Part shown: positions 15,613 through 21,863 of the stretch, piece by piece | How the letters are laid out: every line of letters begins with the position of its first letter | Position numbering within the stretch: position 1 is the stretch's first letter | From: CAZOHN01 sp964579325 | GTDB taxonomy: Bacteria; Pseudomonadota; Alphaproteobacteria; Rhodobacterales; Rhodobacteraceae | Direction of reading: 5' to 3' | NCBI GenBank assembly: GCA_964579325.1 | Contig: CAZOHN010000040.1 | Span: 1 to 21,958 of the forward strand | DNA length: 21,958 nt | Translations under genes and position numbers: made by a program | Notes under the pieces: generated by a model | Seen by the model: the letters and a program-made list of their open reading frames with translations, nothing else | Databases searched by the model: none | Told to the model about the DNA's origin: nothing

Positions 15613-16290
15613 TCATTCAGCGGGTGATTCGACAAAAAGACCCTTGGCCGGCTCCTGCGTTACACGGTCCTGTGAATATTTTTCGCCGCCGAGCATGACC
15701 CATCCCTGATACCAGCGCGTAGCCGTCGTCACCGCGCATGCCGCCGCAAAACCGTAGGCCAGGATCGGGAAAACGTGAGGCATCAGGCACATCGCCGCAA
15801 ACAGGGCGATCGTCTCAGTGCCTTCCGTCAATCCGCCCAGGTAGTAGATGCCTTTTGATGGATAGGCGTCGGTGGACAGGCCGCGCTTCGAGGCTACGGC
15901 GGCAAACGCCAGAAAAGACGATCCGGTGCCCACGAAAGCCGCGATAAGGATCGCTGCGGGTAGTGCGTTCTGCTGAGGATCGGACAGCGCGAAACCGACC
16001 GGCACGAGAGCGTAGAAGACAAAATCGAGCGCGATGTCGAGAAACGCTCCGCGATCTGTTGGCCCGGCGAGCCTTGCAACCGCACCATCGAGCCCGTCCA
16101 TGATGCGGTTGAGTCCGATGAACACCAGAGCGAGCCCGTAAAGACCGAATGCGAGCGCAGGCAGGCTGAGAACACCGACCATGAAGCCCGCGACAGTTAT
16201 CTGATCGGCAGTCACGCCGACGGCGGCAAGTCGGCGGGCTGGAAGTTGCAAGAGCTTCGACTGCAGGGGCTGGAGTGCGGCGTCGATCAT
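15613..16290 (-). CDS. CDP-alcohol phosphatidyltransferase (YnjF-like)
   Basis: A 225-residue membrane enzyme with about six hydrophobic helices. The complete family signature D-x2-D-G-x2-A-R-x7-G-x3-D-x3-D is present (Asp65, Asp68, Gly69, Ala72, Arg73, Gly81, Asp85, Asp89), so it should transfer a phosphatidyl group from CDP-diacylglycerol to an alcohol. The acceptor is unknown. The ATG at 16290 is chosen because GGAGGA stands 6 nt upstream and it forms a 4-nt ATGA overlap with the stop of the TVP38-like gene. Being coupled to a membrane-trafficking-type protein and a YnjBCD importer matches the neighbourhood of ynjF in E. coli, though the order differs. Confidence 0.9.
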   Translation of the reverse strand: MIDAALQPLQSKLLQLPARRLAAVGVTADQITVAGFMVGVLSLPALAFGLYGLALVFIGLNRIMDGLDGAVARLAGPTDRGAFLDIALDFVFYALVPVGFALSDPQQNALPAAILIAAFVGTGSSFLAFAAVASKRGLSTDAYPSKGIYYLGGLTEGTETIALFAAMCLMPHVFPILAYGFAAACAVTTATRWYQGWVMLGGEKYSQDRVTQEPAKGLFVESPAE

Positions 16291-16991
16291 GCGCGTTCCT
16301 CCGCCTCCACGTCGCCATGTCGAACCCGGCGACTGAAGAAACCCACGATCATCCGCGCGAACCACGGAAAGAGGCCGAGAAGGGCAAAGGAGAGAAGGAG
16401 CCTCGGGGAAACGATGCCGGACAGATCCTCGATCTGGGCCAGTTGCGTGCCGGCATTCACATAGACGGCGGTCCCGGCAAGCATCCCCGCTTGGCTCACG
16501 AGGTAGAAGGTTAGCGTCCTGATCGGGGTAAGGCCCATGAGAAGGTTGACCGCGAAGAACGGAACGATCGGGATCAGACGCAAGGTGAACAGGTAGAATG
16601 CGCCGTCCCGTGCCAGTCCTTCATCGAGGGTCTTCGCCCTCGCTCCAAGCCGCCGATGTACCCAGTCCCGCAGGAGATATCGCGCCGCAAGAAAGGCAAG
16701 CGTCGCGCCAACGGTTGAGGCGAAGGATACGACAAGCACACCCTGCCAGAAGCCGAACAGGGCCCCGGCGGCGAGGGTCATCCAGGTCGCAACTGGCAGC
16801 GATAGCGCCGTGACAAGAACGTAGGCGCCGAAAAAGCCGACGGCGACGAGAGCCTCGTTCGAGGCCCGCCACTCTGCCAAGGCGGCAACATAAGTGCGCA
16901 CCGTGTCGAGATCGATCTGTTGCTCTCGCAGGACAAGGAAGGAGGTGATCGTCAAGGCAACGAATACGAGCAGAATGATCATCTTTTTCAC
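16287..16991 (-). CDS. TVP38/TMEM64 family membrane protein (VTT domain)
   Basis: A 234-residue integral membrane protein with about five hydrophobic segments. It carries the hallmark VTT motifs: SLPVATWMTLAAGALFGFWQG (around residues 64-84) and, after the loop, FTLRLIPIVPFFAVNLLMGL. This is the YdjX/YdjZ type in E. coli. DedA/TVP38 proteins move or redistribute lipids and lipid carriers. The start is a GTG at 16991, supported by GGAGGA 7 nt upstream. It is the first gene of the minus-strand operon, which starts from the 205-nt divergent region shared with the AhpD-like gene. Confidence 0.9.
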   Translation of the reverse strand: MKKMIILLVFVALTITSFLVLREQQIDLDTVRTYVAALAEWRASNEALVAVGFFGAYVLVTALSLPVATWMTLAAGALFGFWQGVLVVSFASTVGATLAFLAARYLLRDWVHRRLGARAKTLDEGLARDGAFYLFTLRLIPIVPFFAVNLLMGLTPIRTLTFYLVSQAGMLAGTAVYVNAGTQLAQIEDLSGIVSPRLLLSFALLGLFPWFARMIVGFFSRRVRHGDVEAEERA

Positions 16992-17059
16992 GGCAACGTC
17001 CTCCGGGTGCGCGGTGCCACCAAGAGGTGACTACGCGTATGGTCGAGACGTAGCGGAAA

Positions 17060-17077
17060 TACAGAACGAGTTGTCTA
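17060..17077. promoter_or_regulatory. Candidate TetR operator, imperfect palindrome
   Basis: TACAGAAC (17060-17067) is followed after GA by GTTGTCTA (17070-17077), matching the expected mirror arm GTTCTGTA at 6 of 8 positions. The 8-base left arm is identical to that of the better palindrome at 18430-18449 beside the TetR gene. It lies in the 204-nt divergent region between the TVP38-led operon and the AhpD-like gene, where binding could control both directions. The inner spacing is two bases shorter than in the other copy, which weakens the case. Confidence 0.4.
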
Positions 17078-17195
17078 AAATAATGATGGCGAGTAATCAA
17101 AGGGCTGTGAGCACACCCGTCCGCCAGTCGTCGGGTTATCGCTGCGCCTGAGCGGAACTTCCGGTCGAACTCCATACACACCCCGAGGAGGACAC

Positions 17196-17756
17196 ATGTC
17201 GCATTTCCCATCCATCCCGAACCTTGAGCTCTTGGGGCTCTTTCGGAAGTTCCCGGAGCGTGGGATCCTGCCGCTGCTGGAATACCACGACGCGATCCTG
17301 CGGAACGACAGCGAGCTGACCGTGGGCGAACGCGAACTGATCGCGGCCTATGTGTCGTCCCTGAACGACTGTCACTACTGTTTTTCGGCACATCGCGACC
17401 ACGCAAAGGCGTGGGGGATCCCGGCCGACTTGTTCGGCGACGTCCGGGTCGACCTCGACCATCCGGAATTGCCGGCGCGCATGAAGCCCGTCCTGGCCTT
17501 CGTCCGTCGCCTGACTGTCGATCCAGCCGGGACGGGGCAAGCCGATGCGCAGGCGGTCTATGACGCCGGGTTCAGTGAAGAAGGCCTGTTCGACGTGATC
17601 TCGGTGACGGCGCTTTACAACTTCATGAACCGCATTCTCGAAGGGGCGGGCATCAAGCGACATGTGCGCGTCATGGACATGACCGACGAGATGCGGCGAA
17701 AGTATCGCTACACGCATCTGTGGAAGTCGATCTCGAAGGGACCGGTCGAAAGCTAG
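17196..17756 (+). CDS. AhpD-like/carboxymuconolactone decarboxylase family peroxidase-related protein (YnjA-like)
   Basis: A 186-residue all-helical protein with the AhpD-type active site C-x2-C-x3-H (Cys59, Cys62, His66, in DCHYCFSAH) and the usual preceding ERELIA helix with the proton-relay glutamates. Such proteins use the thiol pair for peroxide or disulfide reduction. Length and style match YnjA and the peroxidase-related TIGR01926-type group. GAGGAGGA stands 6 nt before the ATG. Its stop TAG shares the palindromic CTAG with the stop of the convergent TetR gene. It is divergent from the ynj-like operon and is probably its functional partner. Confidence 0.9.
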   Translation: MSHFPSIPNLELLGLFRKFPERGILPLLEYHDAILRNDSELTVGERELIAAYVSSLNDCHYCFSAHRDHAKAWGIPADLFGDVRVDLDHPELPARMKPVLAFVRRLTVDPAGTGQADAQAVYDAGFSEEGLFDVISVTALYNFMNRILEGAGIKRHVRVMDMTDEMRRKYRYTHLWKSISKGPVES

Positions 17757-18367
17757 GCAAGGCCCCGGACAGCGCTGCGGACGGCAACACCAGCAATGGC
17801 AAGCAGGTCCGGCGCCTTTGTCCCCGACCGCGCCCTGAGCATGATGCCCCGGGCGACCGCAGCCAGCATGCCGGCGAGGGCACGCGTCTCGTCGGACGTC
17901 TTGTCGTCGGTCCCGTGGTCGAGCCGCCGCGCAATTCTGTCTTCGAGCGCACCGAAGCGCCGGTCGAGTTCCTCGCGGAAGGTCTCGTTCGCACCCGCGA
18001 CTTCGGCCAGGACGCAGGAAATCAGACACCCGGGCGTCGCCGCGTCCCGCGTCGCAAGCGCAACCACCTCGCCGAAGAATGCCGACAGATCGGCTTCGAG
18101 TGTGCCATTGGGACCAAGAGCATCGGCGACGGGCCCGATCCGGGTCTCGACGTAGTGGGCAATTGCGGCAAGGAACAGGCCCTCCTTGCCTCCGAAGTCC
18201 TGATAGAGGCTAGCGCGCGGCATACCTGTTTCGCGACAGAGCCGATCCACGGAGGCCGCGTCGTAGCCTTCTGCCCAGAAGACGCGCATGGCGGCGTCGA
18301 GGGCCTGCTCGGGCTTCACGACCCTTGGCCGTCCGCGTGGTCGCGGCGCATCAGAGTGGGCTTCCAT
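17753..18367 (-). CDS. TetR family transcriptional regulator
   Basis: A repressor of about 204 residues. The N-terminal helix-turn-helix is typical: GRPRV, then ALDAAMRVFWAEGYDAASVDRLCRETGMPRASLYQDFGGKEGLFLAAI spread over roughly residues 14-65. The C-terminal ligand-binding part is of the TetR_C type with Cys residues in ATPGCLISCVLAEVA that could respond to electrophiles or oxidants. In-frame ATGs at 18394 and 18379 are possible starts; 18367 was chosen because the family N-terminus normally starts about 10 residues before GRPR, but the ribosome-binding evidence is not decisive. It is divergent from the second CxxC gene and convergent with the first, so it probably controls both and itself. 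Confidence 0.9.
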   Translation of the reverse strand: MEAHSDAPRPRGRPRVVKPEQALDAAMRVFWAEGYDAASVDRLCRETGMPRASLYQDFGGKEGLFLAAIAHYVETRIGPVADALGPNGTLEADLSAFFGEVVALATRDAATPGCLISCVLAEVAGANETFREELDRRFGALEDRIARRLDHGTDDKTSDETRALAGMLAAVARGIMLRARSGTKAPDLLAIAGVAVRSAVRGLA

Positions 18368-18403
18368 GATCTCACCCATATTTGAACCGTCCATTCCGAA
18401 AAT

Positions 18404-18418
18404 AGCTGGTGGCCAGCT
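18404..18418. repeat. Short inverted repeat beside the TetR gene
   Basis: AGCTGG (18404-18409) and CCAGCT (18413-18418) flank TGG, a perfect 6-bp inverted repeat just upstream of the TetR gene start candidates. It is unlike the TACAGAA palindrome 12 nt away, so it could be a second protein site or a hairpin in the TetR leader. It may also be chance in GC-rich DNA. Confidence 0.3.
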
Positions 18419-18429
18419 CTACCGCAATA

Positions 18430-18449
18430 TACAGAACAATCATTCTGTA
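18430..18449. promoter_or_regulatory. Palindromic operator, probable TetR binding site
   Basis: TACAGAA (18430-18436) and TTCTGTA (18443-18449) form a perfect 7-bp inverted repeat with a 6-nt spacer, within an AT-rich patch that contrasts with the surrounding DNA. It lies in the divergent region between the TetR gene and the AhpD-like gene, ending 16 nt before that gene's ATG and overlapping where its promoter should be. Size and position are typical for a TetR-family operator giving autoregulation and control of the neighbour. Confidence 0.7.
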
Positions 18450-18465
18450 AATATGGGAGAGACAA

Positions 18466-19032
18466 ATGACCCGTGAACCCTTGCTCGAGATGTCCCCGAC
18501 TACCCTCGAAGTGGCTGACGGAGAAGCGAAAGAGTTGCTGTCCGGCGCGAAGGCCCGGCTGGGATTTCTGCCCAACATGTATATATACATGGCGAACCTG
18601 CCGGGCGTGCTTGACGGATACCTCAGCACCTACGAGGCATTCCGCGAGACGACGGGGTTTACCCCGGCCGAGCAGGAAACGGTGTTTCTCACCATCAGCC
18701 GCGTAAACGGCTGCACCTATTGCACGGCGGCCCATTCGATGATCGCAGACAAGAAATCCGGCGTGCCCGCCGACAGCCTTGCCGCGCTTCGGAATGGGAG
18801 CGACCTGCCCGACGCAAAGCTCGACGCCGTGGCCAAGTTCACCGAAGCGATGGTCGTGTCGCGCGGCAATCCGGGCAAGGACGCTGTCGATGCCTTCCTG
18901 GCCGCTGGATACGGCGAAAAGCAGGTCCTGGGTGTCGTGCTGGCCATCGCCTGCAAGACCTTTTCGAACTACGTCAATCACCTCGCCGGAACCCCGGTCG
19001 ATGACGTGTTCGCCCCTTACAAGGTGGCTTGA
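18466..19032 (+). CDS. AhpD-like/carboxymuconolactone decarboxylase family protein, second copy
   Basis: A 188-residue helical protein with the active-site motif C-x2-C-x3-H (Cys83, Cys86, His90, in GCTYCTAAH) preceded by the FTPAEQETVFLTISRVNG helix. It belongs to the same superfamily as the 17196-17756 product but is clearly a different subfamily: the motif sits 24 residues later and the N-terminal GFLPNMYIYMANLPG stretch is like the uncharacterised peroxidase-related CMD group. GGGAGAG precedes the ATG. Directly downstream of the TetR palindrome, it is the most likely repressor target. A bidirectional terminator-like hairpin follows. Confidence 0.9.
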   Translation: MTREPLLEMSPTTLEVADGEAKELLSGAKARLGFLPNMYIYMANLPGVLDGYLSTYEAFRETTGFTPAEQETVFLTISRVNGCTYCTAAHSMIADKKSGVPADSLAALRNGSDLPDAKLDAVAKFTEAMVVSRGNPGKDAVDAFLAAGYGEKQVLGVVLAIACKTFSNYVNHLAGTPVDDVFAPYKVA

Positions 19033-19058
19033 CGACCATCAGCGTCGCGTTCTGCAAA

Positions 19059-19095
19059 AGGATCAGAGCCGTTAACGATACCCGGCTTTGATCCT
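19059..19095. terminator. Terminator-like hairpin between convergent genes
   Basis: AGGATCAGAGCCG (19059-19071) pairs with CGGCTTTGATCCT (19083-19095), a 13-bp stem with one G-U pair in RNA and an 11-nt loop. It lies between the CxxC protein gene and the DUF302 gene, and overlaps the DUF302 stop codon (19094-19096). On the minus strand the stem is followed by CTTTT, giving a short U-tract, so it should work best for DUF302 transcription, and less well for the plus-strand gene. Confidence 0.6.
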
Positions 19096-19549
19096 ATTCA
19101 GACGCGGCCGCCGACGTCAGATTGCGCAGGGCGCCCCGCATCCGTTCAAGATACGGCGCGTCGTCTCCCACACCCTCGAGTCTGCCGAGCATGACCGCGG
19201 GATCCTCGTAGGCAAGCCAGACCTGACCTTCGCCGTCTTCGTAGACCAGAACCCGGAGCGGCAGGAACAGGCCGGCAAGCGGGTCGTCCTGCATTGCCGG
19301 GGTACCTATCTGCGGGTTGCCGAAGATCAGGAGCTGGGCGTCGTCCAGTTCCTGATCCGCGGCTGCCGCGGCGGCGCCATGATCGACCCTTGCCGCCACG
19401 GTCGCACCGGCATTGCCGATCGCGACTTCCAGGCGGTCAGCCGTGGCTTCCACGCTCCCTGACGCAGGCACCCTTACAATATCGTTGGACTGGGCGATGG
19501 CCGGCGCTGCAAGGCATGCGAATGCGGCCGCTGCCAAAATGTTCTTCAT
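19094..19549 (-). CDS. DUF302 family protein, exported
   Basis: A 151-residue protein with a Sec signal peptide (residues 1-19, ending PAIAQ) followed by a DUF302 domain: a start like VPASGSVEATADRLEVAI, HGAAAAAADQELDDAQLLIFGNPQ spread through the middle, and PLRVLVYEDGEGQVWLAYEDP. DUF302 proteins form small alpha/beta folds found in periplasmic proteins near redox and sulfur genes; the function is not known. GGGAGA lies 7 nt before the ATG. It is transcribed toward the hairpin at 19059-19095. A short inverted repeat lies upstream at 19587-19602. Confidence 0.88.
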   Translation of the reverse strand: MKNILAAAAFACLAAPAIAQSNDIVRVPASGSVEATADRLEVAIGNAGATVAARVDHGAAAAAADQELDDAQLLIFGNPQIGTPAMQDDPLAGLFLPLRVLVYEDGEGQVWLAYEDPAVMLGRLEGVGDDAPYLERMRGALRNLTSAAASE

Positions 19550-19586
19550 CGAGCTATTCTCCCTTCATGATGTGATTTGCGTTCAG

Positions 19587-19602
19587 GGTTCGCCAGCGAA
19601 CC
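19587..19602. repeat. Inverted repeat between DoxX and DUF302 genes
   Basis: GGTTCGC (19587-19593) and GCGAACC (19596-19602) form a perfect 7-bp inverted repeat with a 2-nt centre. It is 38 nt upstream of the DUF302 ATG and 72 nt after the DoxX stop on the minus strand. It could be a palindromic operator for DUF302, since the 2-nt centre is too short for an RNA hairpin loop at full pairing. A role as DoxX terminator is less likely because no T-run follows. Confidence 0.4.
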
Positions 19603-19673
19603 TTGGATGTCGATGAACAATGAAGTGACCTCGAAGCACGTTCCCGTTCAGTTCGACGCGCAGGTTGCAGGGT

Positions 19674-20192
19674 CTAAGGGCGTGTGCCTTGCCTCCGCGC
19701 AATCAGAGCATCGAAAGATAAAGGCCCCGCCCCGTGAAACGCGATCGGAAGGAGCGCGAGGGTCCAGAGCACGACCCGGTCTGGTCCAGGGTCGAAAGGG
19801 CTTGAATCGAAGAGGCGTCCCGCCCCGAACAATTCACCTGCCGACGCCGCGGCGACCCAGATATAGGCGATCAAAAGGCCGCCCGACAGGCGCCCGAACA
19901 CCCCTGCCGCCACCGTAACGGGCAGGATCAGTTCGGACAGGGTCATCGACCAGACAAAGACATGCTGCCCGAGGTTCGGCTCGTCGCCGTTCGCCATCAG
20001 CTCAGGCAGAAAAGCGTAGTAGGCGCCAAGGCTCAGCGGCCACACCCCGGCTGGAGGGCCGACCGACAGCGAGAGTCCTCCCACTTTGGTCAGACCACCG
20101 ATCACGAACCAGGGCAGGAGAACGGCGGCAAAGCCCGCGCGCGCCAGTGTGACCGTAAGGGCGGGTGTCAGAAGGCGAATGAACCCCGGCAC
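19674..20192 (-). CDS. DoxX family membrane protein
   Basis: A 172-residue protein with about four hydrophobic helices, typical DoxX layout: a first helix ARAGFAAVLLPWFVIGGLTKV, a loop with GAYYAFLPELMANG, then helices around WSMTLSELILPVTVAAGVFGRLS and VVLWTLALLPIAFHGAGPLS in pieces. The DoxX family includes the small subunit of thiosulfate:quinone oxidoreductase, but most members are of unknown role. The start is a GTG at 20192, only 6 nt after the stop of the DUF3179 gene, so the two are one operon. The hydrophobic pattern and glycine-rich first helix support the call. Confidence 0.85.
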   Translation of the reverse strand: MPGFIRLLTPALTVTLARAGFAAVLLPWFVIGGLTKVGGLSLSVGPPAGVWPLSLGAYYAFLPELMANGDEPNLGQHVFVWSMTLSELILPVTVAAGVFGRLSGGLLIAYIWVAAASAGELFGAGRLFDSSPFDPGPDRVVLWTLALLPIAFHGAGPLSFDALIARRQGTRP

Positions 20193-20198
20193 GCGGCG

Positions 20199-21215
20199 TC
20201 AGTTCCCGAGCATCCATCGGCCCTCGGGATGGAAAGCGTGAAACGCGAATGCAAAGGGAATGTCATGAACCACGTCCCGGCCTTGAGCGTCGCGGACCCG
20301 CACGTTGCCCACCTCGCGGCCACGACCGAGATCGCCCGCATCGAGCGCAGAGGCCTGACCCTCTTCCCAGGTGAGCGTTACGCCAGCCTCGGCGATGCGG
20401 CCCTCTTCGCGAAGTCGCGTCAGCGGCCAGGCCCGGTCGCCGACACGGACCACCCGTTCAAGCGGCGGGATGCCATGGGGCGGGTCCTCGCCGGAATAAA
20501 GGAAGGGCCGCGTCGTGTCGTAGTTGCGGTAGGGGTTCGTGCCGTAAGCGCGGCGCCAGTTCGGCTCATCAAGGACAAGTCCGTCGGGATGCTCGCCGCG
20601 GAATGCGGCCCAGCTTTCCATCCAGGCCGGAAGCTGCGTCAGGTTGCGCCCCGTCATTTCACCTGCGATCCCTTCTCCGAGCGCCTGTTGCCACCAGCTC
20701 TCGGTCTGGTGGTCATACATGATCATGTCCGAGTGACGCAGCAGTCCCGACACCCCGAAGGTCAGCGTGCGCCCGTCGAGACGGCCATCGAACACCATGC
20801 CAGTGTTGCAGAGCGGGCAGAAGGTGACAGCGATGGGACGGCCGTCCACGACGTCGTTCACGATCTCATGCCACATCAGGTAGCGGATGGGATAGGCGCG
20901 GGCCGGGCCGTTGTCGGGCACATAGGTCATGACCGGCTCGCGATCATCGAGGCGTATCTCTTCGGACGCACGGATGAAGCTGGGATCGAGAATCGCCGGA
21001 ATGCCGTCGCGCGGGGGCCCGCCCGAGATGACCTCGCCAAGGTCGACGGCCACCCGCGAGAAATCCGTATTGGGCCAGGCGCGCTCGAACCGGTCCGACT
21101 GGGCGAGAGCGACGGAAACGGCGAGGAGTAGCGCAACGGGCGCAACAGCGAACGCCCGCAGAACTTGTCGGCACAGGCCAAGCGGCGAGACCTGGCAGGA
21201 GGGATGGTCGGTCAT
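20199..21215 (-). CDS. DUF3179 domain-containing exported protein
   Basis: A 338-residue protein with a long Sec signal peptide (about residues 1-39, hydrophobic core 22-38 ending ALAQ). DUF3179 is recognisable by GGPPRDGIPAILDPSF (about 65-80), AYPIRYLMWHEIVND (about 107-121), the FCPLCNTGMVF segment with Cys133-x2-Cys136, and HSDMIMYDHQTESWW. The CxxC may bind metal or be redox-active. The ATG at 21215 was chosen because GGGAG precedes it; an ATG at 21236 also opens the frame. The function of DUF3179 proteins is unknown; here it is co-transcribed with DoxX. Confidence 0.9.
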   Translation of the reverse strand: MTDHPSCQVSPLGLCRQVLRAFAVAPVALLLAVSVALAQSDRFERAWPNTDFSRVAVDLGEVISGGPPRDGIPAILDPSFIRASEEIRLDDREPVMTYVPDNGPARAYPIRYLMWHEIVNDVVDGRPIAVTFCPLCNTGMVFDGRLDGRTLTFGVSGLLRHSDMIMYDHQTESWWQQALGEGIAGEMTGRNLTQLPAWMESWAAFRGEHPDGLVLDEPNWRRAYGTNPYRNYDTTRPFLYSGEDPPHGIPPLERVVRVGDRAWPLTRLREEGRIAEAGVTLTWEEGQASALDAGDLGRGREVGNVRVRDAQGRDVVHDIPFAFAFHAFHPEGRWMLGN

Positions 21216-21299
21216 TCGCTTTGTCTCCCTGTTCATCGGTTTCTTGCGTGAGACGACCTTTGTACGTGGTCGATCGTTACACCGCTCAGGAATTTGTGA

Positions 21300-21443
21300 T
21301 CGGTCCCTTGCGGATCAGGCTGCGGACGCGTCGAAGCGTACTGTCGGGGTCTGCGCGAGCAGGTCACGGGAATAGACAGCTTTTGGTGCGGCAAGGAACG
21401 TCTCTATGCCCGCCTCGATGACTGGAAACGGGGGCGGCGGTGA
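21300..21443 (+). pseudogene. Possible 3' remnant of a phage gene
   Basis: A short frame with no start codon runs from a stop at 21297-21299 to a TGA at 21441-21443 and has a coding-like end (WCGKERLYARLDDWKRGRR). Its stop overlaps the GTG of the Rz-like gene (GTGA, 21440-21443), the coupling expected between a lysis-cassette gene and the next. The upstream part of such a gene is not present. The identity is not recognised and chance is possible. Confidence 0.3.
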
Positions 21444-21697
21444 TCGGCGCACTCCTCACCGGGACCGCAGCCAGCCTGTCGTTGCGAGCGGCGCTGCGCT
21501 ACGTCGCCATCGTCCTCGCCGTGCTGCTGCTCCTGCTCGCGCTCCGGCGCTCCGGCGAGCGAGCGGGACGGCTCGCCGAACGGCTCGAGACCATGGAGAA
21601 AACCCATGACGCCCAACGACGGATGCTCGAGGCGGCGGCGCGCCGTCCACGTTCTCGCGACGATCCGGCTGGGCGGCTGCGCGACGGTGAGTTCTGA
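21440..21697 (+). CDS. Rz-like (inner-membrane spanin) small protein
   Basis: An 85-residue protein with an N-terminal membrane helix (about residues 18-37, LLLLLAL core) followed by a charged, helical, coiled-coil-like segment with regular Arg/Glu/Leu spacing (RSGERAGRLAERLETMEKTHDAQ) and a basic tail. That is the design of phage Rz inner-membrane spanins. The start is a GTG overlapping a preceding stop by 4 nt. An out-of-frame lipoprotein-like ORF begins inside its 3' half, as Rz1 does. Similar protein pairs occur in rhodobacterial prophages, from family knowledge. Alternative: a small membrane protein of an integrative element. Confidence 0.65.
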   Translation: MIGALLTGTAASLSLRAALRYVAIVLAVLLLLLALRRSGERAGRLAERLETMEKTHDAQRRMLEAAARRPRSRDDPAGRLRDGEF

Positions 21698-21863
21698 CAT
21701 GCGCGCCGTCAGCACATGTCCATCCGCTGTCGATTACAGCTGGGAGTTCCAGGCGCGGGCGGACGATGAGCTGGCCCTGCTGCCGCATGGCTCGGCCATC
21801 GGCGAGATGCTGGCCGACTACGCTGTGATGCGCGACCAGGTGCGGGCGTGTAACCTGCCGTAA
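21606..21863 (+). CDS. Rz1-like outer-membrane lipoprotein, nested in the Rz-like gene
   Basis: An 85-residue ORF beginning inside the Rz-like gene in another frame (overlap 21606-21697) and extending 166 nt beyond it. It has basic residues, a short hydrophobic stretch (AVHVLATIRL) and a lipobox-like LGGC, and a C-terminal part containing ADDELALLPHGSAIGEMLADYAVMRDQVRAC, here seen in pieces, like rhodobacterial Rz1 proteins. The signal sequence is short and interrupted by Arg, so export may be poor. The nested arrangement is the main evidence for a spanin pair. After the stop the last 95 nt hold nothing recognised. Confidence 0.6.
   Translation: MTPNDGCSRRRRAVHVLATIRLGGCATVSSDMRAVSTCPSAVDYSWEFQARADDELALLPHGSAIGEMLADYAVMRDQVRACNLP

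Noticed and set aside
19962..21131. 389-residue plus-strand frame opposite DoxX and DUF3179
   Set aside because: DUF3179 and DoxX features are clear on the other strand; this frame has no domain or plausible start context.
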